NCBI GenBank assembly: GCA_964487555.1
Contig: CAZART010000025.1
Span: 1 to 49,208 of the forward strand
Origin: CAZART01 sp964487555
Lineage (GTDB): Bacteria; Bacteroidota; Rhodothermia; Rhodothermales; VXPQ01
Direction of reading: 5' to 3'
Length of the DNA stretch: 49,208 nucleotides
Made by a program: the position numbers and the translations under genes
Notes under the pieces: model-generated
The model's input: only the letters and a program-made list of their open reading frames with translations
The model's database searches: none
What the model was told of the DNA's origin: nothing
Shown: piece after piece, positions 16,889 to 24,898 of the stretch
Layout: the number at the start of each line of letters is the position of its first letter
Numbering within the stretch: the stretch's first letter is position 1

Positions 16889-17511
16889 GTTCGGCCGTTG
16901 GAGTGGATGTTTACGTAGCGGCCGGCGTATTGGCGGAGGACGTCCGCAAAATGTGTCGAGGTGTTGACGTGTTGGGGCGTTGACGCGTTGAGGCGTTGAG
17001 GATCGGATGCTGAGTAATCATCATGGTCTGTGGCGTCCACGCCGGCGATCTCGTCGAAGAGGCGGGGGTCGAAGTCGCGAAGAAGGCTTATGTGATGGGC
17101 CGTGGCACCGATCAATAGGATTTCGCCGCCGCAGCGGATGAGGCGCAGCTGCTGGCCCTGTCCGATGGGGAGCTCGCCGATCGATTCGATGGCGGAGATG
17201 CCGCCGCTTCCCTGCGTCGAGCGTTGATGCAGGTAATAAGCAAATCCACCGCCGCCGATGAGAAGGATGACGGCGGCCAGGTTGCCGAGGGTGAAGATGC
17301 GCGGGCCCTGGTAGGGCGTGCGGACCCGCTCGCTCGAAGCGACGGATCCGGCTTCATCCGAATACACGGGCGGCTCGTCCGCCGTGGTAGGGGAGAGGTG
17401 GAGAGCTGTCCAGAGCAACACGAGCCCGGCCGCGAAAAGGCCGGCGCGCTTGATATAGCGCTTCGAGCCGGCGCGTCCGGTAGGGGAAAGACGTTCAGAT
17501 AAACGGAACAT
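16882..17511 (-). CDS. fliO: FliO, export gate assembly protein
   Basis: About 209 residues from the ATG at 17511 (an in-frame ATG 24 bases upstream is possible). A first hydrophobic segment (AGLFAAGLVLLWTALHL) may be a signal anchor; a second (NLAAVILLIGGGGFAYYLHQ) is the main membrane helix, followed by the FliO domain with SIGELPIGQGQQLRLIRCGGEILLIGATAHHISLL. FliO aids FliP ring assembly. The C-terminal tail runs through a period-8 DNA repeat. A terminator separates this gene from fliN, and a sigma-54-like promoter lies upstream, so fliO probably starts the fliO-fliA unit. Confidence 0.9.
   Translation of the reverse strand: MFRLSERLSPTGRAGSKRYIKRAGLFAAGLVLLWTALHLSPTTADEPPVYSDEAGSVASSERVRTPYQGPRIFTLGNLAAVILLIGGGGFAYYLHQRSTQGSGGISAIESIGELPIGQGQQLRLIRCGGEILLIGATAHHISLLRDFDPRLFDEIAGVDATDHDDYSASDPQRLNASTPQHVNTSTHFADVLRQYAGRYVNIHSNGRTC
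16961..17000. repeat. Five 8-bp tandem units inside the fliO coding end
   Basis: Plus-strand units GTGTTGAC, GTGTTGGG, GCGTTGAC, GCGTTGAG, GCGTTGAG abut without gaps. The unit length is not a multiple of three although the array is inside an open coding frame, so a change in copy number would shift the frame of the last 40 or so FliO residues. Confidence 0.85.
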
Positions 17512-17573
17512 TTTGCTTCGTTTGTCGCATCGCATGCGGGTTATAGGCCTGGCAACGGCGAGTCTGCCGTTTC

Positions 17574-17593
17574 ACTTAAGGGCACGCTTAAGT
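17574..17593. promoter_or_regulatory. Perfect dyad upstream of fliO
   Basis: ACTTAAG and CTTAAGT form perfect 7-bp arms separated by six bases (GGCACG). The dyad lies at the expected start point of the sigma-54-like promoter at 17597-17611, a position suited to an operator. The binding protein is unknown. Confidence 0.5.
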
Positions 17594-17596
17594 AAT

Positions 17597-17611
17597 GCGA
17601 AAAGGATGCCA
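17597..17611 (-). promoter_or_regulatory. Candidate sigma-54 promoter for fliO
   Basis: TGGCAT-N5-TCGC on the minus strand keeps the invariant GG and GC at the required ten-base spacing, with one departure from TTGC. It lies just downstream of the fliN terminator and about 86 bases before the fliO start. Confidence 0.55.
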
Positions 17612-17613
17612 GC

Positions 17614-17665
17614 GGGGAAGGGGAAGGGCGCAGTCTTTTTTTCCTCTTCCTCTTCCCCTTCTTCC
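17614..17665. repeat. Purine/pyrimidine mirror arms between fliN and fliO
   Basis: GGGGAAG-type purine repeats at 17614-17628 face a run of CCTCTT/CCCCTT pyrimidine repeats at 17641-17665. The arms are roughly complementary and flank a T-run, so they could pair in RNA or form an unusual DNA structure. Confidence 0.55.
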
Positions 17666-17675
17666 ATTAACAAAA

Positions 17676-17705
17676 AACCCCGACGGAAAGGACTCCGCCG
17701 GGGTT
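17676..17705 (-). terminator. Rho-independent terminator after fliN
   Basis: Twelve-base arms (AACCCCGACGGA against TCCGCCGGGGTT, one mismatch) enclose a six-base loop; on the minus strand the stem is followed by TTTTTT. It lies 25 bases past the fliN stop and ends the motA-fliN unit. Confidence 0.88.
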
Positions 17706-17730
17706 TGGGTGGCTTGCTCGAACGTTTTTG

Positions 17731-18651
17731 CTACACGAACGCCTTCGCTCGGGAGCGATTCGATGCCAGGCTGGTGATGCGAATGCCGAATTGCTCGTCC
17801 ATTACCACGGCTTCGCCTTCGGCGATCAGGCGTCCATTGGCGTAGACCTCGAGGGGCTCGCCAACGAGCTTTTCGAGCTCGATGACGCTGCCGGTGGTCA
17901 GGCGAAGGACGTCGGCGAGCGGGATTTTGCGACGGCCCAGCTCAACGGTTACCTCGAGCTCGACTTCGGCGAGGAGGGAGAAACTGCCGTCGCCGGCGCC
18001 GTCGCCGCCGATCACTTCGCTGCCGAGATCCGGAAAAGTGGCGTGCGCGACGTCGACGGAGGGCTTGTTCGCGGCCGGCGGGGGAGCCGGGAGGGGAAGC
18101 TCGAGGTCGAGCTCTTCGTCGCGCTTCTCATCGGGCTCCTTCGGTGCGGCCTCCGGTGGTGGGGCGGGCATCAGCGCGAAGCCTACCAACTTCTGTCCGT
18201 CGATCGTGATGCGGAAACGCGCCTCCATGAGGACGGGCGCAAACCGATTTCCACCAAGCTCGCTGCCGCGGGGGAGTAGCTCGATGTGGCCTTCGGGAAG
18301 CGTTACGCCCGCAGAGGCGAGCTGTGTGCGCACCGCTCCATAGGCCTGCGCGGCAAGTTCCTTCAGGAGATCGTCAGCGCCGGGTTCGCCGAAGGAAATC
18401 GGCTCTCCAAGCATGGACTTTGAGAGAAGTGGGAGCCACGCCGGATCGAGCATGACGGCCCACTGGTTCGCCGGTGACGTCCCGGCTGTGAAGACGATGT
18501 TCGACTTGCTGCGCATGTTGGCGTCGTCGAATTCCGTCTGGACCGCCTCTTCGATGCGAAGCGCTGCCTCGGCGCCGAGCAATGTGGCGAGGAAGGAGCG
18601 CAGCGCCTCCTGCGCGGTAGATATGTGCTTAGTCAGTTTATCGGTGCTCAT
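17731..18651 (-). CDS. fliN: FliN/FliY-type flagellar switch protein with degenerate CheC-like domain
   Basis: A 306-residue switch protein, more than twice the length of enterobacterial FliN. The last 80 residues are the SpoA (FliN) domain: EVELEVTVELGRRKIPLADVLRLTTGSVIELEKLVGEPLEVYANGRLIAEGEAVVMDEQFGIRITSL. Residues about 15-165 resemble the CheC-like part of FliY. The CheC active-site pattern D/S-x3-E-x2-N is represented by D94-LLK-E98-LA-A101, so the key Asn is replaced by Ala. A Pro-rich linker (about 165-195) joins the parts. The start overlaps the fliM end by 14 bases. It should form the C-ring with FliM and FliG; phosphatase activity is unlikely. Confidence 0.92.
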   Translation of the reverse strand: MSTDKLTKHISTAQEALRSFLATLLGAEAALRIEEAVQTEFDDANMRSKSNIVFTAGTSPANQWAVMLDPAWLPLLSKSMLGEPISFGEPGADDLLKELAAQAYGAVRTQLASAGVTLPEGHIELLPRGSELGGNRFAPVLMEARFRITIDGQKLVGFALMPAPPPEAAPKEPDEKRDEELDLELPLPAPPPAANKPSVDVAHATFPDLGSEVIGGDGAGDGSFSLLAEVELEVTVELGRRKIPLADVLRLTTGSVIELEKLVGEPLEVYANGRLIAEGEAVVMDEQFGIRITSLASNRSRAKAFV

Positions 18652-19666
18652 CGTCTTCCGTAAAGGATTGGTTTTCCACCATACTCGTTATCTGTAGTGC
18701 TCGGCGCCGACCGGATCGCCCGGGAGCCGCCCTGAATTTTTCCTGCGTGCCTACGAAGACGCGGACGGGGTCATCTATTTTCTGCTTGAGCGGGATGACG
18801 TCGCCGATTGCAAGACTTTTCAGCTCCGAGACGGGCAAGATGGCCCGTCCCAGCTCGGCACGAACCTGCACGTCGACCGTGCGAACGGTGCTCTCGTATC
18901 GCTCGCGGATGGCGGGGCTGACCTTGGTTGTTGCGCTCGAGATCCACTGCTTCATCCCGGTACGGCCCAGCACGCGTTCAAGCAGGCGATAGGGATAGCA
19001 GATGTTGATGAACGAGCGCTGTTCGTAGATGACGACTTCAAACGTGCTGACAAGCGCCGGCTCGACGCCGGGGATGATCTGCACGAACTCGGCATTGGTC
19101 TCGAAGGCGATCTCCTTCAGCTCCATGTCAAAAACCTGTTGCCAGGCTTTTTCCAGCTCGCGGAAGGCGCGCTGCATCACCTTGCTCATGATGCGGCGCT
19201 CGATCTGCGAAATCTCACGCGGTTTTCTGAGAAACACGCCCGGTCCGCCGAAGAGCTTTTCGATCGTGAAAATGACGAGGCGTGGATCGAGTTCGAAGAT
19301 GACCTTCTGCGCGAGCTCTTCAACTTCGACGACGTAAATGGCGGACGGCGGGGCGCTCGACATCACGTATTCGGAATACAGGACCTGGTCGACGGCTGTC
19401 AGGTTGATGTCGACGATCGTGCGCAGCTGGGCCGACAGGTATACCGAGAGGTCGCGCGCGAAGGCCTCGTGCACGTGGTTGAGCACGCGCATCTGGTCCT
19501 GCGCGTAGAGTCGCGGACGTTTGAAGTTATACGGATTGATCCGGCGATCGGAATCCGCGGCCACCATCGATTCCAGCTGCGCGAGGTCGTAATCCTCCGT
19601 TTCGCTCAGCTGAGTTCGAACTTCCAGCAGGATATCAATTTCTTCCTGACTTAGCGGCTTGGCCAT
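18638..19666 (-). CDS. fliM: FliM, flagellar motor switch protein
   Basis: A 342-residue protein. The N-terminal LSQEEIDILLE is the conserved CheY-P-binding peptide. The middle domain includes PYNFKRPRLYAQDQMRVLNHVHEAFARDLSVYLSAQLR, the classic FliM signature, and the C-terminal SpoA domain has VDVQVRAELGRAILPVSELKSLAIGDVIPLKQKIDDPVRVFVG. It sits in the C-ring and relays CheY-P to FliG. A sigma-54-like promoter lies in the 98-base gap before it, although it also follows fliL in line. Confidence 0.97.
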   Translation of the reverse strand: MAKPLSQEEIDILLEVRTQLSETEDYDLAQLESMVAADSDRRINPYNFKRPRLYAQDQMRVLNHVHEAFARDLSVYLSAQLRTIVDINLTAVDQVLYSEYVMSSAPPSAIYVVEVEELAQKVIFELDPRLVIFTIEKLFGGPGVFLRKPREISQIERRIMSKVMQRAFRELEKAWQQVFDMELKEIAFETNAEFVQIIPGVEPALVSTFEVVIYEQRSFINICYPYRLLERVLGRTGMKQWISSATTKVSPAIRERYESTVRTVDVQVRAELGRAILPVSELKSLAIGDVIPLKQKIDDPVRVFVGTQEKFRAAPGRSGRRRALQITSMVENQSFTEDDEHR

Positions 19667-19709
19667 AGGGTTGACGTTTGGAACGTGCTAGTGCTGGAAA
19701 CACGCTTTC

Positions 19710-19724
19710 GCAAACATTGAGCCA
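19710..19724 (-). promoter_or_regulatory. Candidate sigma-54 promoter for fliM
   Basis: TGGCTC-N5-TTGC on the minus strand: GG and GC are ten bases apart and both hexad cores are near consensus. A start near 19698 gives a leader of about 32 bases. This is the best single match of the set. Confidence 0.65.
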
Positions 19725-19764
19725 AGGGGAGAAGGTCGAGCCTTCGCAGCCTTCAACGCCGATC

Positions 19765-20313
19765 CTATTGAAGCAGATACTGCGTGAAGTACAGGCGGTC
19801 GATCTCGCCCGACTGGAGTATGCTGTTCAATCTGGACACGACCTCCTCCTTCAGCGATTCTCTTAACTCGATCGACGCGAGCTCTTCGGCGGTGTGCTCG
19901 CTGAGCAGCTGGAGGATCGCGTCGCGCACGACGATTTCTTTCTCGTCGAGTTCGGCAATTACGCTGGACGACTTTGTTTCCACTCCGAGGCTCAGCACAA
20001 GGAAACGTTTTCCGCCCGACTGTTTGGGATTGATGAGCAAATCATTGATGGTGGCAAACTGACCGTACCGGATCGGCTCCGTCCCCGCAGCCTTCTCCAC
20101 GATGCCGATATGCAGGCCGTTGGAAACGGCTGCTTGGGCGAGGCTCACGTACTGGCTGTAGGCCAGGAAGCCCCCAACGGCGGCAGGGATAAAAATGACA
20201 GGCAGGATCATCAAAAGCAGTCTGATGAGGCGGTTTCGGGCCGTGCTTTCGAGGCCCTCATGCTCCTCCAGCTCCTCTAAGTCCTCAGGTAGTTCTTTAT
20301 TCAATTCCGGCAT
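19765..20313 (-). CDS. fliL: FliL, basal-body associated protein
   Basis: A 182-residue protein with an acidic cytoplasmic N-terminus, one membrane helix (about 31-52, LLLMILPVIFIPAAVGGFLAY) and a periplasmic domain ending in LNSILQSGEIDRLYFTQYLLQ, typical of FliL. It supports stator function. Its start overlaps the end of motB by 17 bases, tying it to the stator genes. Confidence 0.92.
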   Translation of the reverse strand: MPELNKELPEDLEELEEHEGLESTARNRLIRLLLMILPVIFIPAAVGGFLAYSQYVSLAQAAVSNGLHIGIVEKAAGTEPIRYGQFATINDLLINPKQSGGKRFLVLSLGVETKSSSVIAELDEKEIVVRDAILQLLSEHTAEELASIELRESLKEEVVSRLNSILQSGEIDRLYFTQYLLQ

Positions 20314-21007
20314 GGCTAAACAAGATTTCGACTCGTCTATTTCGCGCCCGGCCCGAAGCCGTCGTGTTGCTGGCTACCGGACGAAATTCTCCGAATCCCA
20401 CGGTTTTGTATTGCCCCGGATGGAGGGCATCGTCTCCCTGTTTTAGAAAAAAGCGTACCACGGAGGCTGCTCGCGCGCCCGATAGCTCCCAGTTCGAGGG
20501 AAATTGGGACGTGCTGATCGGTCGATCGTCTGTATGGCCTTCGACGATCACGAGTTTAGCCAGCGGCGTGAGCATCTTGCCCACGTTGGCCAGTACCTCT
20601 CGGGCCGAATTGAGGAGCTCCGCTTCTCCGGAGGCGAAGACGACCGAGTCGACAATAGACACGTGAACGCCGCGCTCGGTGACGTTTACCTGAATTTTTT
20701 CTTGGAGCTCGTTTTCCTTCAGGAAGGTGGCGAGCTCCTCGAGCCGTTCCTCTCGGGATAGATAGAGCTCTTCCGAATTCTCCTCCGGACGCGTCGGAGG
20801 CACCATGGATTCAAACTGAAGTACGCTTCGGCGGCCTTTGAAGTGGCTGAGCGCCTCCTTGAAACGCTTGACCTCCACTTCCGACATGGAAACGATGAGG
20901 ACGAAGAACGTAAGCAGCAGGGTCACCATGTCGCTGTAGGTCGTCATCCAGAACGGAGCCGTCGGCTGATCATCATCTTGCTGCGGTATGTCGACAAAAT
21001 CGTCCAT
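20297..21007 (-). CDS. motB: MotB, stator subunit with peptidoglycan-binding domain
   Basis: A 236-residue protein. One membrane helix (about 18-40) contains the ion-binding aspartate D26 in TTYSDMVTLLLTFFVL. The plug/linker follows, and the OmpA-like peptidoglycan-binding domain has VIVEGHTDDRPISTSQFPSNWELSGARAASVVRFF and GRARNRRVEI. It forms the stator with MotA and anchors it to the cell wall. Whether protons or sodium drive it cannot be decided from sequence. It is 19 bases after motA. Confidence 0.96.
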   Translation of the reverse strand: MDDFVDIPQQDDDQPTAPFWMTTYSDMVTLLLTFFVLIVSMSEVEVKRFKEALSHFKGRRSVLQFESMVPPTRPEENSEELYLSREERLEELATFLKENELQEKIQVNVTERGVHVSIVDSVVFASGEAELLNSAREVLANVGKMLTPLAKLVIVEGHTDDRPISTSQFPSNWELSGARAASVVRFFLKQGDDALHPGQYKTVGFGEFRPVASNTTASGRARNRRVEILFSHAGIE

Positions 21008-21026
21008 GAGAGCTCATTAGACCGCC

Positions 21027-21818
21027 TCAGGCCGCCCTCGACAGGGGAGTTTGATCGGTTACCGGCACCGTCGTGACTTTTTCCTCGAGGTATGATTGCA
21101 GGCGTTTCTCAATCATGCTCGGACTTTCGCCGCGCACGATGGCCAGGACACCGGTGCGGACCATCTGCCGCGCTTTGAGGACCTGCTCGCTCTGTCCCTT
21201 GATCTTGGAAGCGGCCGGCAGGAAGATGAGGTTAGCCAGCAGCGCACCGTAGAAGGTCGTGATGAGCGCTACGGCCATGCCTGCCCCGATCTGCGAGGGA
21301 TCGTCCAGGTTTTGCATCATCTGGATGAGCCCGATAAGCGTCCCGATCATTCCGAAGGCCGGCGCGTAGAGGCCGGAATTGCCGAAAAATTTGGCGAGCG
21401 TTCCGCGTTTCCGGGCTTCCTCGCTCATCCGCATCTTCATCATGTCGTCGATTTCCGCTTCTTCGATGCCGTCGACGGCCATCTCGAGGCCGAATCGGAC
21501 AAACTCGTCGGCATTTTCGTCGAGGCGTCGGTCGAGTGCAAGCAGGCCTTCGCGTCGTGCGACGCGCGAGAAGTCGCTGAACATTTCGAGATATTCAAAG
21601 AGCTCCGGCGGCTGGAATCCGAGAAAATCCTTCACGCCGGCGGGGATCTGCTTCAAATCGTCAAACGAAAAGTTGACGAGCAGTGCGGCACTCGTACCTC
21701 CAAAGACCAATATGGCTGAGACTGGATCGAAGAACATCGCCCAGCCTTCACCCATGAAGATGGCACCATATATCAGTACCAGTCCGGATGCGATGCCGAT
21801 CAGCGTCGATTTTTCCAT
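21027..21818 (-). CDS. motA: MotA, stator subunit
   Basis: A 263-residue protein with four membrane helices: residues 5-22, 32-50, then a large cytoplasmic loop with MFSDFSRVARREGLLALDRRL, and two more from about 148-168 (YAPAFGMIGTLIGLIQMMQNL) and 182-203. This is the MotA/PomA plan. A weak sigma-28-like promoter lies 190-215 bases upstream. It leads the motA-motB-fliL cluster. Confidence 0.96.
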   Translation of the reverse strand: MEKSTLIGIASGLVLIYGAIFMGEGWAMFFDPVSAILVFGGTSAALLVNFSFDDLKQIPAGVKDFLGFQPPELFEYLEMFSDFSRVARREGLLALDRRLDENADEFVRFGLEMAVDGIEEAEIDDMMKMRMSEEARKRGTLAKFFGNSGLYAPAFGMIGTLIGLIQMMQNLDDPSQIGAGMAVALITTFYGALLANLIFLPAASKIKGQSEQVLKARQMVRTGVLAIVRGESPSMIEKRLQSYLEEKVTTVPVTDQTPLSRAA

Positions 21819-22007
21819 AGAGGGGCGTTAGGGCCTGCAAGGGCGTGAGGACGGTACGGCGCGGGTGCGCGCACAGTCCGCGTTTGCAGTGGTTGCCAAC
21901 CGTCTAGCTAGGCGAGGTAATCCTTGAATTACAGGGAGCGGGCGTTCCGCTCGAGGCCGGCGACGTCCACAAGTCGTGGGTGCAGCCCCCGAGTAGGGAT
22001 GCTCGGA

Positions 22008-22034
22008 GTATCGGATAACTCGCTCGAACATTAA
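22008..22034 (-). promoter_or_regulatory. Candidate sigma-28 promoter for motA
   Basis: TTAATGTT-N11-TCCGATAC on the minus strand: the -10 matches six of eight consensus bases (GCCGATAA) and the -35 five of eight (TAAAGTTT), with ideal spacing. The -35 overlaps the cheA stop codon. The implied leader to motA is long, about 180 bases. Confidence 0.4.
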
Positions 22035-23764
22035 GTTGATACCGCCGCGATCCGTAACGAGCCGGCGCCACGCTGCGCAAGCGCCAGACGAATGACTTTG
22101 TTGACGTCGAGCACCATCACCGCCCGGCCGTCTCCAAGTATTGTTGAGCCGGAGAAGCCTTCGATCGAGCTCAGGTAGGCATTCAGGGGTTTGACGACGA
22201 CCTCCTCCTGGCCGCTGAGACGATCGACGACGAGTCCGAAACGTTCACGGTCGTGCCGAACCACGACGGCGTAGCGGCTGCGCCGTCGTGCCGTGGGAAG
22301 GCAGAAGGTATCGGCAACGTCGACGAGTGGTACGAGCTCGTCTCGAAGCCGGATGACCGGCCGACCGCGCACGGCGCAGACGTTCCTTACGGCCACGACC
22401 TCCGAGACCTTGCTGAGGGGCACGGCGTAGATTTCGTCGCCGGATTCGATCAGGAGGCACTGCATGATGGCCAGTGTTAGGGGCAAGCGAAGCGTAAAAC
22501 GCGTGCCGTGGCCGTAATCCGACTGAATATGCACGTCACCATCGAGCCGGCTGATCGCTGTTTTCACGACGTCCATTCCCATGCCGCGACCGGAGATCCG
22601 AGTCGCCTGGTCGTTTGTGCTGAAGCCTGGCTTGAAGATGAGATCGACGACCTCACCCTCGCTCATGGCTGCGGTTTCGCACTCGTCGGCGAAACCCCGC
22701 CGGACGGCGCTGCGGCGCAGCGCGTCTACGTTGATGCCGGCCCCGTCATCCTCCAGCGTAATCAGAATGTGGCCGCCGTCGTGCTCGGCTCGAAGCAGCA
22801 ACCGTCCGCAGGCGGATTTGCCCTGCTTCTTCCGCTCTTTCGGCATCTCGATTCCGTGGTCGACGGCGTTGCGTATGAGGTGGAGCAGGGGGTCGCCGAT
22901 TTCGTCGACGATGGATTTGTCGAGTTCGGTGTCGGATCCCTCGATCACGAGATCCACTTCCTTGTTCAGCTCCCTGGCCAGCTCGCGAACCACGCGTTGA
23001 AAGCGTGTGAACACGCGTCCAACGGGTACCATGCGGGTCTCCATGACGGCAGCCTGGAGCTTGGACGTGGTGGCGTCGAGCTCGGAAGAAGCCGCGCCGA
23101 GCGCGGCCAGTCGTTCACGCATGTCGCCGTCCTGGTTCCAATCGGAGAGGATGCGAGCGAAGCGATTTCGATTGAGCACAAGCTCGCCGACAAGGCTCAA
23201 AAGCTGATCGATACGTTCCACGCTCACGCGAACGCTGTCCGCGCCGCGGGTCTGCCGCGCGGTATTTTCGGCGGTAGACATCAGCCGCTTCTCGGCGAAC
23301 TGGCCGGCGGGCGCGTTCGTGAAGGGAGTAGCCGTCTCTACCGCGTAGCCGTCGGGGAAACCTTCCTGCGCCAGCCGCTGGAGATCGTCCAACAATCCGT
23401 CCATCGGTACGGGTTCGATGGCAGAGTCGAGCACCTGCTGCAGCAGGACGTTCATCAGATCGAACGCAGCGAACATGACGTCCATCATTCCCGGATGGAA
23501 TGCGATCTCGCGGCGTCGCAGCCGATTGAGGACGTCCTCAAATCGATGGGCGAGGAGGTTGAGTTGATCGAGGCCGAGAAATCCCGACGTGCCCTTTACG
23601 GTGTGTACGGCGCGGAAAATCTTGTCGATGATGGGAAGCGTCTCCTCCGCCTGCTCGAGGCGCAGGAGGTCGCTGTTGAGATCGTCGAAGATTTCTTGCG
23701 TCTCTACGACGAAGCTCTCGACGATCTCCCTCATGTCGTCTGAGAAGACCGGGTGATTGGACAT
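22031..23764 (-). CDS. cheA: CheA, chemotaxis histidine kinase (no P2 domain)
   Basis: A 577-residue kinase. P1 (1-130) has the phosphorylated histidine H54 in FRAVHTVKGTSGFLGL. The next 40 residues are a short linker, so the CheY-docking P2 domain is absent. P3 dimerisation starts at VRVSVERIDQLLSLVGELVLNRNRF. P4 shows the N-box HLIRNAVDHGIEMP, DDGAGI and FKPGFSTNDQATRISGRGMGMDVV. P5 (last 140 residues) is CheW-like. It phosphorylates CheY when receptors signal. It follows cheZ by 67 bases in the cheW-cheA unit. Confidence 0.96.
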   Translation of the reverse strand: MSNHPVFSDDMREIVESFVVETQEIFDDLNSDLLRLEQAEETLPIIDKIFRAVHTVKGTSGFLGLDQLNLLAHRFEDVLNRLRRREIAFHPGMMDVMFAAFDLMNVLLQQVLDSAIEPVPMDGLLDDLQRLAQEGFPDGYAVETATPFTNAPAGQFAEKRLMSTAENTARQTRGADSVRVSVERIDQLLSLVGELVLNRNRFARILSDWNQDGDMRERLAALGAASSELDATTSKLQAAVMETRMVPVGRVFTRFQRVVRELARELNKEVDLVIEGSDTELDKSIVDEIGDPLLHLIRNAVDHGIEMPKERKKQGKSACGRLLLRAEHDGGHILITLEDDGAGINVDALRRSAVRRGFADECETAAMSEGEVVDLIFKPGFSTNDQATRISGRGMGMDVVKTAISRLDGDVHIQSDYGHGTRFTLRLPLTLAIMQCLLIESGDEIYAVPLSKVSEVVAVRNVCAVRGRPVIRLRDELVPLVDVADTFCLPTARRRSRYAVVVRHDRERFGLVVDRLSGQEEVVVKPLNAYLSSIEGFSGSTILGDGRAVMVLDVNKVIRLALAQRGAGSLRIAAVST

Positions 23765-23831
23765 CGCTTCGTCCGCCTCTGTCTGTGATTCAACGGGCGC
23801 ATGCGAAATAGGGGCATGCGGCCGCTATGGG

Positions 23832-24890
23832 CTATTCTTCGAGCTGTTGACGGCGCCGGGCCTCGACAGCCATGGCGGCATTTCGGAAGATGCGTTCGAT
23901 TTCGTCGTCGGACTGCGCGGAGCGGCCGTCGCCCTGGGCGGGAGCGCCGTCGCCTTGGGCAGGAGCGCCGTCGCCGCGGACGGGAGCGCCGTCCTGCCAT
24001 TCACGAGCGCGGTCGCCATAGGCCGGAGCGTCATCGCCATCGACAGTAGCGTCATCGCCATCGACAGGAGCGCCGTCGCCATGGGTCGGAGCGCCGTCGC
24101 CATTGGCCGGGGCGTCGTGGCCATGGGCGGTACCGCCATGGCCTTGCGCGGCGGCGCGAAAGACGTCATCGACGGCCTGCTGCCGCTCGTCGGATCGGTC
24201 GAACCGGGCATAGGGGTCAAAATCGGCGTCGGGCGGAACGTCGAATCCGCCGGAGACCGTTACGGGGCTCTGCTGATGCGCATCGAGCCGTTCCAGAAGC
24301 GTCGACATCTGCACGCGCATGGTGTCGAGAAGATGCGTCACCGACGCAATTTGCTGGGTCGTGATGTCTTGCACCTGGAGCGAATTACCGATCCTGTTCA
24401 TCTGTGAATGGATCTCCTCAACGACGGTGCGTCGGGCGTGGACGCTGCCTTCGATGCTGTGCTGCACCTCACGACGATCTTCCATGAAGGCGGTGACTTC
24501 GGCGATGACATCCTCCCGATCGCCGATCCTTTCGCGGAGCAGCGCCATGAGCCGGTCATCGGACTGCTCGATGGATCTGGCATCGCTGAGCGTCTGCTCG
24601 AGAGAGCCGTCGTAGGTCTGCGTTTTGACGAGAACCTCGTCTATGAGGTCGAGGATCTCGGAGGACGCCGTCTTGGTGGCGTTGGAGATGCTCTGCAGCT
24701 GCGAGGTCGCGTGTGGCATCTTGAGAGCACTGTCCATCATCGAGGCGTTGATTTCCTCGAGAAGGGGGGCGACGTCCTTTAGAAAGACGAAGACCTCTTC
24801 GATGAATGGTACGGCTCGCTGCCCGAGGACGAAGACGGCCTTGAGCTCGTTCAGCTTACCAAGAACCTCGTTTACGTTGAATCTGGACAT
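23832..24890 (-). CDS. cheZ: CheZ, CheY-P phosphatase with hexapeptide-repeat tail
   Basis: A 352-residue protein. Residues 1-205 are almost entirely helical, as in the CheZ four-helix bundle. The catalytic segment is QVQDITTQQIASV with D175 and Q179 at the same four-residue spacing as the catalytic Asp and Gln of enterobacterial CheZ. The tail has two related amphipathic peptides, QQAVDDVFRAAA (237-248) and DDEIERIFRNAA (328-339), resembling the CheY-binding C-terminal peptide of CheZ, separated by about 80 residues of Gly-Asp-Gly-Ala-Pro type repeats. It follows cheY by 8 bases. Identity rests on motif spacing and context. Confidence 0.82.
   Translation of the reverse strand: MSRFNVNEVLGKLNELKAVFVLGQRAVPFIEEVFVFLKDVAPLLEEINASMMDSALKMPHATSQLQSISNATKTASSEILDLIDEVLVKTQTYDGSLEQTLSDARSIEQSDDRLMALLRERIGDREDVIAEVTAFMEDRREVQHSIEGSVHARRTVVEEIHSQMNRIGNSLQVQDITTQQIASVTHLLDTMRVQMSTLLERLDAHQQSPVTVSGGFDVPPDADFDPYARFDRSDERQQAVDDVFRAAAQGHGGTAHGHDAPANGDGAPTHGDGAPVDGDDATVDGDDAPAYGDRAREWQDGAPVRGDGAPAQGDGAPAQGDGRSAQSDDEIERIFRNAAMAVEARRRQQLEE
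23907..24146 (-). repeat. 18-bp repeats coding the CheZ GDGAP linker
   Basis: Roughly a dozen degenerate 18-base units (plus-strand core GGAGCGCCGTCGCC) encode hexapeptides such as APAQGD, APTHGD and APVDGD. Units near 23940-23990 are almost identical, implying recent duplication. Confidence 0.8.
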
Positions 24891-24898
24891 ATCCGCGG

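Noticed and set aside
21882..21900. TTGGCAACCACTGCA on the minus strand upstream of motA as a sigma-54 promoter
   Set aside because: GG and GC are only eight bases apart, two short of the required spacing.
22508..23743. A 411-codon plus-strand open frame opposite cheA
   Set aside because: GC-rich antisense shadow; the minus strand carries all CheA motifs, and no ribosome site or family match is seen on the plus strand.
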